A DNA stretch of 64,000 nucleotides from Serratia oryzae. Lineage in GTDB: Bacteria; Pseudomonadota; Gammaproteobacteria; Enterobacterales; Enterobacteriaceae. The position numbers and the translations under genes were made by a program. How positions within the stretch are numbered: position 1 is the first letter of the stretch; each line of letters starts with the position of its first letter. Positions 38,130 through 48,921 of the stretch are shown here, piece by piece. The DNA is taken from NCBI RefSeq assembly GCF_001976145.1, contig NZ_MOXD01000007.1:1-64000 (forward strand), read 5' to 3'. The notes beneath the pieces were generated by a model. The model made no database searches, was not told where the DNA came from, and was given only the letters and a program-made list of their open reading frames with translations.

Positions 38130-38861
38130 ATGGATGGCTGGGAGCGCGCCTTCGTCCTGCATGGGCGGCCGTACAGTGAAACCAGCCTGATGCTGGATCT
38201 GTTCACGGAAGGTCATGGGCGGGTGCGCTTGCTGGCAAAAGGCGCGCGCAGCCGTCGCTCTAATCTCAAAGGGTGTTTGCAACCCTTCACCCCTCTGCTG
38301 GTTCGCTGGGGCGGGCGTGGCGAAGTTAAAACGCTGCGCAATGCCGAAGCGGTTTCTCTCGGTTTACCTCTCAGTGGCATGATGCTTTACAGCGGCCTGT
38401 ACGTGAACGAATTGCTGTCGCGCGTGCTGGAGCAGGAGGGCAATTATTCGGTGCTGTTCTTCGACTATCTGCAATGCCTGCAGGCGTTGGCGGCAGAAGA
38501 CAGCTCGCCGGAACATGCGCTACGCCAATTCGAATTAGCCCTGTTAGGCCACCTCGGTTACGGCCTGGATTTTTTGCACTGTGCGGGCAGCGGTGAGCCG
38601 GTGGATGATCGCATGACCTACCGCTATCGTGAAGAAAAAGGCTTTATCGCCAGTTTGGTGGTGGATCACTACAGTTTTACCGGCCGTGAACTGCGTGCAT
38701 TGGCCGAGCGACAGTTCCCTGATGCTCAAACGCTGCGCGCGGCCAAACGTTTTACTCGTATGGCGCTGAAACCCTACCTTGGCGGCAAACCGCTGAAAAG
38801 CCGTGAGCTGTTCCGCCAGTTCGTGCGCAAACAACCCGAGCCCCCCGTCGACGAAGCTTAA
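38130..38861 (+). CDS. recO: DNA repair protein RecO
   Basis: This 243-residue protein has an N-terminal OB fold ([20 protein letters not shown]) and a helical C-terminal domain. RecO with RecR loads RecA on SSB-coated single-stranded DNA in gap repair. The length is close to E. coli RecO (242). Third gene of the rnc operon. Confidence 0.96.
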   Translation: MDGWERAFVLHGRPYSETSLMLDLFTEGHGRVRLLAKGARSRRSNLKGCLQPFTPLLVRWGGRGEVKTLRNAEAVSLGLPLSGMMLYSGLYVNELLSRVLEQEGNYSVLFFDYLQCLQALAAEDSSPEHALRQFELALLGHLGYGLDFLHCAGSGEPVDDRMTYRYREEKGFIASLVVDHYSFTGRELRALAERQFPDAQTLRAAKRFTRMALKPYLGGKPLKSRELFRQFVRKQPEPPVDEA

Positions 38862-38935
38862 TCTCTTTCTGCTTTTGCCGTTTTCCGCTGGCGTGTAAAC
38901 TGCTGTTACTGAACATCGTTATTGAGAGGATTGTG

Positions 38936-39667
38936 ATGGCTGATTTGCTGCTGGGCGTTAATATCGATCATATTGCCACGTTACGTAACGCGCGCGGGAC
39001 CCAATATCCGGATCCGGTTCAGGCGGCGTTTATTGCCGAGCAGGCCGGTGCCGACGGTATTACCGTTCATCTGCGGGAAGACCGCCGCCATATTACCGAT
39101 CGGGATGTGCGCATTCTGCGCCAGACGATTCAGACGCGCATGAACCTGGAAATGGCGGTGACTGACGAAATGCTGGATATCGCCATCGAACTGAAGCCGC
39201 ACTTTTGCTGCCTGGTGCCGGAAAAACGCCAGGAAGTGACCACCGAAGGTGGATTGGACGTGGCTGGGCAACTGGACAAAATGACCGTGGCGGTTGAACG
39301 CCTATCTCAAGCCGGGATCCTGGTGTCACTGTTTATTGACGCCGATCACCGCCAGATTGACGCCGCCGTTGCCGTCGGCGCGCCTTATATTGAGATCCAC
39401 ACCGGTGCTTATGCCGAGGCACAAGGTGAACTGGCCGTTCAGGCTGAGTTGAAGCGCATCGCGCAGGCAGCAACCTACGCCGCGCGTAAAGGGCTGAAGG
39501 TCAACGCCGGTCATGGCCTGACTTATCACAACGTCCAACCAATTGCGGCTATGCCAGAAATGCACGAGCTGAATATTGGCCACGCGATCATTGGCCAGGC
39601 GGTGATGAGCGGTTTACCCGCGGCGGTGGCGGAGATGAAACTGTTGATGCGTGAAGCGCGTCGCTAA
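38936..39667 (+). CDS. pdxJ: Pyridoxine 5'-phosphate synthase PdxJ
   Basis: This 243-residue TIM-barrel enzyme starts [20 protein letters not shown], with HLREDRRHI as the phosphate/active-site loop. It condenses 1-deoxyxylulose 5-phosphate with 3-amino-2-oxopropyl phosphate to make pyridoxine phosphate. I chose the ATG at 38936 with GAGAGGA upstream rather than the GTG one codon earlier. The stop overlaps the acpS ATG. Confidence 0.97.
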   Translation: MADLLLGVNIDHIATLRNARGTQYPDPVQAAFIAEQAGADGITVHLREDRRHITDRDVRILRQTIQTRMNLEMAVTDEMLDIAIELKPHFCCLVPEKRQEVTTEGGLDVAGQLDKMTVAVERLSQAGILVSLFIDADHRQIDAAVAVGAPYIEIHTGAYAEAQGELAVQAELKRIAQAATYAARKGLKVNAGHGLTYHNVQPIAAMPEMHELNIGHAIIGQAVMSGLPAAVAEMKLLMREARR

Positions 39668-40047
39668 TGGCGATCCTTGGCTTAGGTACCGACATCGTTG
39701 AGATAGCGCGCATCGAAGCGGTGGTGGAACGCAGTGGCGATCGTTTGGCGCGCCGCGTGTTGAGCCAGGCGGAATGGGAAGCGTATCAGCAGCATCAGCA
39801 GCCGATACGCTTTCTTGCCAAACGCTTTGCGGTGAAAGAAGCTGCCGCCAAAGCCTTTGGTACCGGCATCCGCAACGGCTTGGCCTTCAATCAGTTCGAA
39901 GTGTTTAACGACGGTTTGGGCAAGCCAAATATTCGCTTGCATGAAGGAGCCGCTGAGTTGGCGCAGAAAATGGGGGTTACCGCGATCCACGTTTCTCTGG
40001 CGGACGAGCGGCGTTATGCCTGCGCTACGGTGATTATTGAAGGGTGA
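39667..40047 (+). CDS. acpS: Holo-acyl-carrier-protein synthase
   Basis: This 126-residue enzyme has the phosphopantetheinyl transferase signatures [13 protein letters not shown] (magnesium-binding D9) and [15 protein letters not shown]. It transfers phosphopantetheine from CoA to apo-ACP. It overlaps pdxJ by one base, and is convergent with yfhL. Confidence 0.97.
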   Translation: MAILGLGTDIVEIARIEAVVERSGDRLARRVLSQAEWEAYQQHQQPIRFLAKRFAVKEAAAKAFGTGIRNGLAFNQFEVFNDGLGKPNIRLHEGAAELAQKMGVTAIHVSLADERRYACATVIIEG

Positions 40048-40107
40048 TGGATGCAGCCAGTGCCGGGCTCTGCCTATTGTGCCTGAGCCCCCGTATTGCT
40101 ATCGGGT

Positions 40108-40926
<819 letters not shown>

Positions 40927-42555
40927 ATGGTATCACGTAGACGATTTCTTCTGGGCTGTGGCGCTATAGGTGCAGGGAGCCTCACGGGGTTAAATTCAAC
41001 GTCAGCGCACGCCACAATATCGGCAATTAATACGCTGAAATATAAAATTCACGTTCCTGAAATTTTCCAAACCGTCAAACGTCCTCCGGCTCATACCCCC
41101 GTGATTGTTATCGGCTCAGGTTTTGGTGGGGCAGTGTCGGCTTTACGTTTCGCGCAGGCTGGCGAGAGAGTGACGGTGCTGGAAAGAGGCTTCAAATGGC
41201 CAACCGGGCCATTCCGTACCACATTCAGCAACGATACTCTGCCTGACGGCAGGGCGTTTTGGCACCGTACCAGTGCCAAGATGATCGCTGGCAATACCGC
41301 TTATTTTGATAAATTTGCCGGTGTGATGGACGCCACTGATTATCCCAATATGACGGTATGGCGGGGTGCGGCTGTAGGGGGCGGTTCAGTTATTTTTACC
41401 GGTGTTATGATTCAGCCGGAACGTCAGTATTTCGATGCAATTTTTGGTGGTGGTGTCAGTTACGACGAAATGGATAAAAAATATTATCCTCTCGTGCGTA
41501 AAATGTTGAACTTGAATTCAATGCCGCTGGATATTTATAACAGCTCGCCTTTTGGGCATTCGCGCGTCTGGGATCAGCAGTCAAGAAAGGCGGGTTATGT
41601 CACTTCACCGATCGACTCGATCTTTAATTGGGATGTGATAAGAGCCGAACTCAGTGGGCGCAGTTTGCCTTCGGCCATCTCCGGTGCTAGCAATCACGGC
41701 AACAGCAACGGTGCCAAGTACGACTTAAACCAGAACTACCTGCGGCAGGCAGAGGCGACCGGGTTGGCGACGATTTATCCAGGGCATGAAGTCTCTGATA
41801 TCTCATGGGATGGCCGTCGTTATCTGCTCAGCGTGACGCTCTCTTCCCCTGAAGGTAACCTGCTGAATCGCTATGAGCTTTCTTGCGATCGCCTCGTGTT
41901 GGCGGCGGGTTCTATTGGTACAACGGAATTGCTGGTCAAGGCCCAGGCCAAGGGCACTCTCCCTAACCTGAACGAAGAGGTGGGCCAAGGCTGGGGGACG
42001 AACGGCGACACCATCGTGACGCGCAGTTTCTCTGCTCTTAAAGGGTTACAGCAAGCTTCGCCAAGTGCTTCACGTATACATGACAGCAATGCCGGCCTGC
42101 CGGTGACGCTGGAAAACTGGTACGTGCCGGGCGTGCCGGTCAACCTGGGCATTATTGGTTCGCTGGGTATGGCGTTTGATGAAACCAATCGTGGGAATTT
42201 TGTTTACGATAAGGCCAAAGGCAAGGTCAATCTGCGTTGGGCAGCCAATGGTAACGCCGATATTGTAGAAGCCGCCCGTTATGTGAATAACCGGATCTGT
42301 GATGCTAACGGCGTTGTCCCTGGTGTACCGATATTTAAAGAGGACGTTGCCGGTATGAACTGGACGGCGCACCCGCTGGGCGGAGCCGTGCTGGATAAAG
42401 CGCTGGACAATGAAGGGCGGGTCATCGGCTATAACGGTTTGTACGTGATGGATGGTGCAGCCATTCCTGGGTCAACCGGCTCAGTTAACCCATCCTTGAC
42501 CATTACCGCTCTTGCGGAACGCAACATAGAACGGATTATTGCTGCAGGGGGATGA
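40927..42555 (+). CDS. Tat-exported GMC oxidoreductase, cholesterol-oxidase-like
   Basis: This 542-residue protein has twin-arginine signal VSRRRFLLGCGAIGAGSL and FAD fingerprint VIGSGFGGAVSAL (G63-G68), with E86 in LERG. The C-terminal end carries the GMC active-site pair H482 (HPLGG) and N521 (SVNPSLTITALAERN). The wording is closest to type I cholesterol/3-hydroxysteroid oxidases of actinobacteria. That substrate is only a guess; other alcohols are possible. The ribosome binding site is a clear TGGAGG. It is monocistronic, set between yfhL and yfhH where E. coli has no such gene, with AT-rich flank and a repeat unit after it, so I infer acquisition. Confidence 0.8.
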   Translation: MVSRRRFLLGCGAIGAGSLTGLNSTSAHATISAINTLKYKIHVPEIFQTVKRPPAHTPVIVIGSGFGGAVSALRFAQAGERVTVLERGFKWPTGPFRTTFSNDTLPDGRAFWHRTSAKMIAGNTAYFDKFAGVMDATDYPNMTVWRGAAVGGGSVIFTGVMIQPERQYFDAIFGGGVSYDEMDKKYYPLVRKMLNLNSMPLDIYNSSPFGHSRVWDQQSRKAGYVTSPIDSIFNWDVIRAELSGRSLPSAISGASNHGNSNGAKYDLNQNYLRQAEATGLATIYPGHEVSDISWDGRRYLLSVTLSSPEGNLLNRYELSCDRLVLAAGSIGTTELLVKAQAKGTLPNLNEEVGQGWGTNGDTIVTRSFSALKGLQQASPSASRIHDSNAGLPVTLENWYVPGVPVNLGIIGSLGMAFDETNRGNFVYDKAKGKVNLRWAANGNADIVEAARYVNNRICDANGVVPGVPIFKEDVAGMNWTAHPLGGAVLDKALDNEGRVIGYNGLYVMDGAAIPGSTGSVNPSLTITALAERNIERIIAAGG

Positions 42556-42580
42556 TGCGCCTTTAAGCTTTCCATTCGTG

Positions 42581-42829
42581 GGCTGCGTTAAATAACGCAG
42601 CCTGAGGTTGATGACAAAATCGCTTTTGAACCCGAGATACTCGGGCCTAGCGCACCTAGGGGCTATGATGGGACACATCCTTGTGTCCCACCCTGCGGGC
42701 CGACTTAACGTCGTTCAAATTTGCTCCCGGCAAATTTGTCGGCGGCTTACGCCGCTACGACCTCTTCGGCACGCTCTCCCTAATAACGGGCTTTGTCAGC
42801 AGTCTGGGGCTGCGTTAAATAACGCAGCC
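42581..42829. repeat. Hairpin-bounded repeat unit between the flavoprotein gene and yfhH
   Basis: The identical 22-base palindrome GGCTGCGTTAAATAACGCAG-CC occurs at 42581-42602 and 42808-42829. The roughly 205 bases between them contain further small palindromes (CCCGAGATACTCGGG, GGGACACATCCTTGTGTCCC, CAAATTTG pairs). The second copy touches the yfhH stop codon and may act as its terminator. No gene is visible. The layout suggests a non-autonomous repeat element. Confidence 0.6.
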
Positions 42830-43680
42830 TATTTCCCGAGTTTTTTCACCAGTTGTTCACTATGGCGGATCCGATCGCGGGCATGTTCGAGATCCTGCTG
42901 GATCAGCGCCATAAACAGCAAATCGGTCAGAGCAAACTGTGCGGTACTGGAAGAGATGGCGGCACTGCGGGTATTGGGTTCCTCAGCAATGGTATACAGG
43001 CAGTGATCGGCGCGTTGCTGCAAGCCATTAGGTGAAAAACTGGTCAATGCCAACACCCGCGCACCGGCAATACGTGCTTCTTCTGCCGCCAGATTGACCT
43101 CACGCCGTTCGCCACTGAACGAGATCGCCAGCAGGAGATCCTCTTGGCTTAACGCTTGCACGGTGGCCAACTGAACATGCATATCCGCTTCCGCCAGCGC
43201 CATCACACCAATTTTCAGCAGCTTGAATGCCAGATCTTTCGCCACTAGGCCAGAGGCCCCTAGCCCAACCAGCACCACTCGCCGGGCCGAACGCAGCATA
43301 TCCAGAGCGGTATTCAACCGTTGTTCGCTGTTGATATCCAGCGTTGCCCGCAAGGCTGCCTGTTTTTCAGCCAGTAATTTTTCACCCACAGTCTTCAGGG
43401 AATCACTGCTGAGGATTTGATTATGGACGGTGATGATGAGCTTGGTCTGTGGTTGTGCCAGGGTTTCACTCAAGGCCAGCTTTAATGCCGGGAAGCCTTT
43501 GTAACCCATTTTCTGAGCAAATTTGACCACGCTGGATTGACTGACGCCTGCCAGTTGAGCCAGGTTCTGTGAACTGAGATGGCGTGCCTGTTCGGCATTA
43601 TGCAACAGAAAATCTGCCAGTTTGCGGTCATTTTGAGCCAGCGTTGGGTACATCTGGCGAATGCGAAGAAGGGTACTCAT
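42829..43680 (-). CDS. yfhH: RpiR-family regulator, YfhH-like
   Basis: This 283-residue protein has an N-terminal RpiR helix-turn-helix (LAQLAGVSQSSVVKFAQKMG) and a C-terminal SIS sugar-phosphate binding domain (VVLVGLGASGLVAKDLAFKL, AISFSGERREVNLAA). It follows E. coli YfhH closely through the C-terminal RIRHSEQLVKKLG. I chose the ATG at 43680; another in-frame ATG lies five codons upstream. It is divergent from murQ, across an AT-rich gap with short inverted repeats. It likely senses a sugar phosphate, perhaps N-acetylmuramic acid 6-phosphate, and controls murQ. That link is inference from position. Confidence 0.88.
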   Translation of the reverse strand: MSTLLRIRQMYPTLAQNDRKLADFLLHNAEQARHLSSQNLAQLAGVSQSSVVKFAQKMGYKGFPALKLALSETLAQPQTKLIITVHNQILSSDSLKTVGEKLLAEKQAALRATLDINSEQRLNTALDMLRSARRVVLVGLGASGLVAKDLAFKLLKIGVMALAEADMHVQLATVQALSQEDLLLAISFSGERREVNLAAEEARIAGARVLALTSFSPNGLQQRADHCLYTIAEEPNTRSAAISSSTAQFALTDLLFMALIQQDLEHARDRIRHSEQLVKKLGK

Positions 43681-43901
43681 CAGGTTGTATTCCATAATGG
43701 GGGATGATGCCGTCGGTCGGCGGAAAAACCACAGTTTCTGATCTTTTCCTTTGAGCCAGCAGGCATTCTGCCACGTTGGTAGTGAAATTCTTAATGAAAA
43801 ATTTTGTGATTTCACCTTTAAAATAGCCAATAACCGCATTGATTTGATAAAATATTCAAATATTGATTTAATTTTATGAATTAAAAATTCAAGGTGATGA
43901 A

Positions 43902-44795
43902 ATGAATTTAGGTGCATTAGTATCAGAAACTCGCAATCCCGCCACCATGATGCTGGATGAGATGTCCTCGCTTGAGATGATGATCTGCTTTAATAATGAA
44001 GATCGTAAAGTTCCGGAAGCCATTGCCAAAGTGCTGCCGGAGATCGCTCAGGCAGTGGATTTGTCTGCTGCCGCTCTGCAGGCTGGTGGACGTTTGATTT
44101 ACCTGGGCGCGGGGACCAGCGGCCGGTTGGGGATACTGGATGCTTCCGAGTGCCCGCCGACCTTTGGGGTGCCGCATGACATGGTGATAGGGTTAATTGC
44201 CGGTGGGCAGGGGGCGATGTTTAAAGCGGTAGAAGGCGCTGAAGACGATGCCGCACTCGGTGAGGCCGACCTGAAAGCGCTGAATCTGACCGCACATGAT
44301 ATGGTGATTGGCCTGGCGGCCTCTGGGCGCACGCCTTATGTTATCGGCGCGCTGCGTTTTGCGCGTCAGGTGGGCTGCCCAACGGCGGCGATTTCCTGCA
44401 ACCCGGATTCGCCGATTGCCAAAGAAGCGCAGGTGGCTATTTCGCCAGTGGTGGGGCCAGAAGCCCTGACCGGCTCTACCCGTATGAAATCAGGTACTGC
44501 GCAGAAGTTGGTTCTGAACATGATCTCTACCGGTGCGATGGTCAAGTTGGGCAAGGTCTATCAGAACCTGATGGTGGATGTGAAAGCCACCAATGACAAA
44601 CTGGTCGATCGTGCCTGTCGTATCGTGATGGAAGCCACCGGTGCCGTACGCAGCCAGGCGGAAGAGGCGCTGGCCCAAACCGAGTTTGAGGTAAAGCCTG
44701 CGATCCTGATGATTCTGGCCGACGTGACGGCGGTAGAGGCGCAACAGCGTTTACAGCAGCATCAGGGGTATTTGCGCGCAGCCTTGACGTGCTAG
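43902..44795 (+). CDS. murQ: N-acetylmuramic acid 6-phosphate etherase
   Basis: This 297-residue SIS-domain protein has [20 protein letters not shown] and [14 protein letters not shown]. It removes lactate from N-acetylmuramic acid 6-phosphate to give N-acetylglucosamine 6-phosphate in cell wall recycling. E. coli has murQ with murP and murR elsewhere; here no PTS permease is adjacent, so it would serve anhydro-muropeptide recycling. A GTGATGAA context precedes the ATG. Confidence 0.95.
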   Translation: MNLGALVSETRNPATMMLDEMSSLEMMICFNNEDRKVPEAIAKVLPEIAQAVDLSAAALQAGGRLIYLGAGTSGRLGILDASECPPTFGVPHDMVIGLIAGGQGAMFKAVEGAEDDAALGEADLKALNLTAHDMVIGLAASGRTPYVIGALRFARQVGCPTAAISCNPDSPIAKEAQVAISPVVGPEALTGSTRMKSGTAQKLVLNMISTGAMVKLGKVYQNLMVDVKATNDKLVDRACRIVMEATGAVRSQAEEALAQTEFEVKPAILMILADVTAVEAQQRLQQHQGYLRAALTC

Positions 44796-44835
44796 CGCGT
44801 TGCTCTGATTGCTGGCCTATCTCAAGGAGCCACAT

Positions 44836-45477
44836 GTGATCGATAAACCACAAGCTCGCCGCGCGGTGTTTTTTGACCTCGATGGAACGTTGCACCAGCA
44901 AGATATGCTCGGCAGTTTTCTGCGTTTCCTGTTGTGGCATTTGCCGCTGAATTTGCTGGTGGTGGTGCCGCTTTTGCCCGTGGTTGGGGTAGGCATGTTG
45001 ATCAGTGGGCGTGCCGCACGCTGGCCGGTTAGCCTATTGCTGTGGGCGATGACGTGTGGCCGCTCTGAGGCCAGGCTGGGGGCGCTGGAACAACGCTTTG
45101 TCGCGGATTTTCGCCGGAAAGTAACCGCGTTTCCGGTGGTACAAATGCGCCTGCGTCACTATCTTGACGAGCACGATGCACAAATATGGCTGATTACCGG
45201 TTCCCCGGAGCGGCTTGTGGAGCAGGTCTATCAGGATTCGGCTTTTCTGCCACGGGTGCATTTGATCGGCAGCCGCATCACCCGTCGTTACGGTGGTTGG
45301 GTACTGACGGTGCGTTGTCTGGGAAGGGAAAAGGTATTGCAACTGGAACGGCGTCTCGGTTCACCGCTGAAACTGTACAGTGGCTACAGCGATAGCAAAC
45401 AGGATAACCCGTTGCTGTTCTTCTGCGAGCATCGTTGGCGTGTCAGCAAGCAAGGTGAGTTACAGCAACTGGAGTAG
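44836..45477 (+). CDS. pgpC: Phosphatidylglycerophosphatase C (YfhB)
   Basis: This 213-residue HAD-superfamily membrane phosphatase has nucleophile motif FFDLDGTLHQQD, a hydrophobic segment around PLNLLVVVPLLPVVGVGMLI, motif II LITGSPE and the C-terminal YSGYSDSKQDNPLL. It dephosphorylates phosphatidylglycerol phosphate. The GTG at 44836 with AAGGAG six bases upstream is preferred to an earlier ATG. It follows murQ by 40 bases, possibly in one transcript. Confidence 0.93.
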   Translation: MIDKPQARRAVFFDLDGTLHQQDMLGSFLRFLLWHLPLNLLVVVPLLPVVGVGMLISGRAARWPVSLLLWAMTCGRSEARLGALEQRFVADFRRKVTAFPVVQMRLRHYLDEHDAQIWLITGSPERLVEQVYQDSAFLPRVHLIGSRITRRYGGWVLTVRCLGREKVLQLERRLGSPLKLYSGYSDSKQDNPLLFFCEHRWRVSKQGELQQLE

Positions 45478-45491
45478 CTCTGGTGGAAGAT

Positions 45492-45518
45492 GAGGCTGTG
45501 CTTTTTGAGCACAGCCTC
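45492..45518. terminator. Hairpin between convergent pgpC and the DUF2157 gene
   Basis: GAGGCTGTGC and GCACAGCCTC pair exactly around TTTTTGA in the 55-base gap between two convergent stops. It probably works in both directions, although neither side has a proper T-run. Confidence 0.6.
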
Positions 45519-45532
45519 GGCAAGGAGTGACA

Positions 45533-46585
45533 TCAATCATCGGTCGCATCCTGCGATTGGCGCCCCAGCCGCCAGATGTTTTCTGCATAATGACCCAATG
45601 CCCACAGGCTTATCCCGAGCACAATAAAGAAAATGGCCTTTGGCATACTGTCCCAGAAAAACTCGAAAAACCGGGTGTACAGATTAATTCCGAGGAAGGT
45701 CAGGCCAAATCCGCGCAGCATACCGTCGTCATTTTTCAATCCAAGCCAGATCGCTGCGGCGGCGACAATGCCAAACAGCAGGCTCCAGTGCAGCAGTTCG
45801 ATCTGGTGCACGCTGTACCAACTGTCCAGATCGCCATAGTTACCGAAGATCGACAGGATCCACAGCGCGATAAACAGATACAGCAGCCCCATGGCCAGCG
45901 AAACTCGCTCCAGGCCTCGTTGGGCCAGCGGGGGTTTCAGCAGCAGCGCCGCAGCAATCAACACCGTGCCGAAGGCAATAAAGCGAATCGGATAACTCAT
46001 TCCCAGCCAGTAGGCCCCCCAGCCGGAGAGATAACCGGTTTCGGCACCAAAGGCGTTGCCGAGTGACAGCAAGGCAAACCACCACACCAGCCCGGAACGG
46101 CTGAACCAGCCGATAACGCCGTACAGCACCGCGGCCAGCACCAGCAGCACCGAGACCCGCCCACTGCCATTATCCAGCCAGACACCCAGTTGCCACAGTG
46201 CGCAGGCGGTGAGCAGAATGGCGATAAACAGAATGGCTTCATTGCTGTAGCGTTTATCGGGATAACGGAGACGGCGGCGCAGCGCCCAGATATAGACCAG
46301 AACGGCCAGCACGGCGGCGATCGCCATGCGCACTGGCGCATCTAAGCTGAACAGTTCGCTGAGTTGTTCCAGTAACCAACTGTCAGTGAACAGGCTGGTG
46401 ATAGCGATCACCAGCGAAGCCAGCGCCGCCAAGAATGCGTAACGTGCCAGCCGGCGCCAGTCAAACGGCTGAACCTGCATATTTTGCAGCAGATGTTGCT
46501 GCTGTTCAGCGCTGAGCGTGCCCTCGTCCACCCAGCCGCTGAGCGCTTTGCGCACCACCACGGCATTTTTCTTGCTGAGTTTCAT
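45533..46585 (-). CDS. DUF2157 multi-pass membrane protein
   Basis: This 350-residue protein has a soluble N-terminal segment (about 50 residues, ALSGWVDEGTLSAEQQQHLL), the DUF2157 hallmark, followed by about ten hydrophobic helices. Function is unknown for the family. It lies 50 bases downstream of the response regulator gene on the same strand, so it may be the last gene of the VWA/kinase/regulator transcript. Confidence 0.8.
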   Translation of the reverse strand: MKLSKKNAVVVRKALSGWVDEGTLSAEQQQHLLQNMQVQPFDWRRLARYAFLAALASLVIAITSLFTDSWLLEQLSELFSLDAPVRMAIAAVLAVLVYIWALRRRLRYPDKRYSNEAILFIAILLTACALWQLGVWLDNGSGRVSVLLVLAAVLYGVIGWFSRSGLVWWFALLSLGNAFGAETGYLSGWGAYWLGMSYPIRFIAFGTVLIAAALLLKPPLAQRGLERVSLAMGLLYLFIALWILSIFGNYGDLDSWYSVHQIELLHWSLLFGIVAAAAIWLGLKNDDGMLRGFGLTFLGINLYTRFFEFFWDSMPKAIFFIVLGISLWALGHYAENIWRLGRQSQDATDD

Positions 46586-46635
46586 GTTTTGCGTCCTTGA
46601 ATAACACCGGTTTTTGCCAGTATATACCTGCTGAG

Positions 46636-47331
46636 CTAGCTTGATTGGTAGCGATAACCCATACCGTGCACCGTGCGCACCAGCACCGGATTGAGCGGAT
46701 CTCGCTCAATGGTCTTGCGCAACTTGGAAATATGCTGATCAAGCGTTCGGCTTTGCGGTAAATGATCGTATCCCCAGATGGCATCAAACAGCATATCTCG
46801 GGTCACCACCCGGTTTTTATGTTGATACAGGTAACGCAGGATATTAACTTCGCGCAGCGACAGTTCTAGACGTTGCTCCATGCGCATGGCACAGAGTTCG
46901 TTAGGGAAAACAATGAGATCGCCAAACGGGAAGCTGGCGTCTTCTTCTGCATCCGGTGTTTGACGCAGGCAGCGGCGGGCGATAGTTTTGATTCTGGCTC
47001 GCATCTCATGAATACCGAACGGTTTACTGATGTAGTCGTCTGCGCCGAGTTCCAACCCGATCACCCGGTCAATCTCCTCATCTCTGGCCGAGAGGAAAAC
47101 AATGGGGATCTGTTGATCGTGCTTGCGGATCTCCTTACATACCTTATATCCATCCAGTTCCGGCATCATGATGTCGAGAATAATAAAGTCTGGTTGCTGT
47201 TGCCGATACAGGGCCAGCGCCTGTGTGCCATTTTCTGCCGCAATAGGGCGGTAGCCTTCGTGGGCCAGCACTTCCATCAACCCGTTGCGGATGTGAGCAT
47301 CGTCTTCGGCGATCAATATTTTCACTTGCAC
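46636..47331 (-). CDS. OmpR/PhoB-family response regulator
   Basis: This 231-residue regulator has a receiver domain with acidic pocket EDD near residue 9, phosphorylation Asp in FIILDIMMPELDG, and lysine in YISKPFG. The C-terminal winged helix-turn-helix has LSLREVNILRYLYQHKNRVV and TVHGMGYRY. It overlaps the kinase gene end by ten bases, so they form a two-component pair. I cannot match it to a named E. coli system. Confidence 0.9.
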   Translation of the reverse strand: MQVKILIAEDDAHIRNGLMEVLAHEGYRPIAAENGTQALALYRQQQPDFIILDIMMPELDGYKVCKEIRKHDQQIPIVFLSARDEEIDRVIGLELGADDYISKPFGIHEMRARIKTIARRCLRQTPDAEEDASFPFGDLIVFPNELCAMRMEQRLELSLREVNILRYLYQHKNRVVTRDMLFDAIWGYDHLPQSRTLDQHISKLRKTIERDPLNPVLVRTVHGMGYRYQSS

Positions 47332-48866
47332 AACTCCTTATCGATGATTGCTTGCGGCTCAAGAGCCAGCGGCAGAGAAAGGGTAAAACAACTGCCGGTT
47401 GGGCCGCTGGTGACAGAGATTTCCCCTTGCAAACCGATCGCCAGTTGCTTGGAAATCGTCAGGCCAATTCCTGTGCCGGAAACACCTTCGGTAATGCTAC
47501 TTTTCACCCGATAGAAAGGTTGAAAAATGGCTTTCAGGTCTTTCGCTGCGATGCCGCTCCCATAGTCGCGTACCCTGATCAGCCCCCTGTCAGCGCGTTG
47601 TTCGGCTATCAGTTCCACCCGTTTACCGTGTGCGGCGTATTTTTCTGCGTTGCTGAGAAAGTTGCTGATTATCTGCGTTAAGCGATCCACGTCCGTAGTG
47701 AGATGAATTTCGGCGTGGACGAGTTGCACCAGTTCCATTTGCCTGGCATTGAAAGCGGGGAGAAAGGCGCGGTAAATCGTATTCAACACAGGGCTCAGCG
47801 CTACCGCCTGCAAGTGCACTTTGGGGGCTTTGGTAAAACTGAGAATATTTTGGATCAGGCGTGACAGGCGCTGGCTTTCATTGAGGATAACCTCCAGATA
47901 GCGCTGGTTTGGGGAGCGCGGTGCGCTCTCTTCCTGTTGTAACTCCTGCAGCATCTCCGCATACAGGGAGATATTGGTCAGCGGCGTCTTCAACTCGTGT
48001 GAAACCTGGCCGACAAAGTTGACCTGCTGCTGGGCGAGCCGCACTTGGCGAGTATATTCTCGGTACAGGTACAGCATTGCCAGCCCGAAGAGGGCGATCA
48101 GCAGCAGGATCAACAGGCCGCCCCAGAGATAGATGGAATAGCCGTTAGGCATTTTGGCGTAATAGTCTATCTGCCAGGCGCTCAACGGATAAGGCAGGCG
48201 CAGAGAGTCCAACGGCATCTGGCCTTTGGCCAATTCGCTATCACCGCTCTGATAGAGCAGGCGGCCGTCATCGGTTACCCGCACGGTGTTCGGCGCATAG
48301 TCGAACGCCAGTGAGTTAATCACGTCGGACAGCAGTTTAACGTAGGAAAACTTGAATCCGATCAGCTGATTGCCGCGCTGCAGCCAGTAAATCAGCAACG
48401 GATCGCCAAGCTCACGGCTCAGATACCAACCCGAGGTTGGGCGGGTTTGCTCGTCGGTAAAGTAGTGGCTGTAGAGCAAACTCGGATCCTGCACGATAGG
48501 AGAGATCGCCTGGAGCCAGGTTTTTTCTTTCTCGGTCAGCGCCGCCTGCGTATTAGGGAACAATAGCCGGTTTTTCTCGAGCACAAAGAGCGCATCGATA
48601 CTGCTCTCTTGGGCGATCAATTGATTAAGTGCTTTGCTGTCTAACGAGATATAGGTAGCGACAGAGCTGAGATGCACCGCATTCTGCTTCAGCAACCCCT
48701 GAATGAAGCTGCTGACCTGGCTGGTATGGCTCTGTGCCAGACGCTGGTTCTGATAATGGCGCAGTAGGGCTTCGTGGGTCAGGGTACGATAGCCGAAGTA
48801 GGCGATTGCCGCGCAGATCAGCAGCGTAGTGAAGGCAAAGAGAAACAGACTTTTTGACGGCTTCAT
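47322..48866 (-). CDS. Membrane sensor histidine kinase
   Basis: This protein of about 514 residues has an N-terminal membrane helix (LFLFAFTTLLICAAIAYFGY) and a periplasmic sensor of about 230 residues. The second helix is YLWGGLLILLLIALFGLAML. The HisKA phosphoacceptor FVGQVSHELKTPLTNIS and an ATPase domain with DYGSGI and GTGIGLTI follow. I prefer the ATG at 48866; one four codons earlier is possible. It is encoded between a VWA protein and its response regulator. The signal is unknown; the VWA protein may be a partner or target. Confidence 0.9.
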   Translation of the reverse strand: MKPSKSLFLFAFTTLLICAAIAYFGYRTLTHEALLRHYQNQRLAQSHTSQVSSFIQGLLKQNAVHLSSVATYISLDSKALNQLIAQESSIDALFVLEKNRLLFPNTQAALTEKEKTWLQAISPIVQDPSLLYSHYFTDEQTRPTSGWYLSRELGDPLLIYWLQRGNQLIGFKFSYVKLLSDVINSLAFDYAPNTVRVTDDGRLLYQSGDSELAKGQMPLDSLRLPYPLSAWQIDYYAKMPNGYSIYLWGGLLILLLIALFGLAMLYLYREYTRQVRLAQQQVNFVGQVSHELKTPLTNISLYAEMLQELQQEESAPRSPNQRYLEVILNESQRLSRLIQNILSFTKAPKVHLQAVALSPVLNTIYRAFLPAFNARQMELVQLVHAEIHLTTDVDRLTQIISNFLSNAEKYAAHGKRVELIAEQRADRGLIRVRDYGSGIAAKDLKAIFQPFYRVKSSITEGVSGTGIGLTISKQLAIGLQGEISVTSGPTGSCFTLSLPLALEPQAIIDKELCK

Positions 48867-48921
48867 GACCCATCCCATGGCGGCGCTGAGCCGGTTTACT
48901 GACTCAGCGCAAAATTGATCC

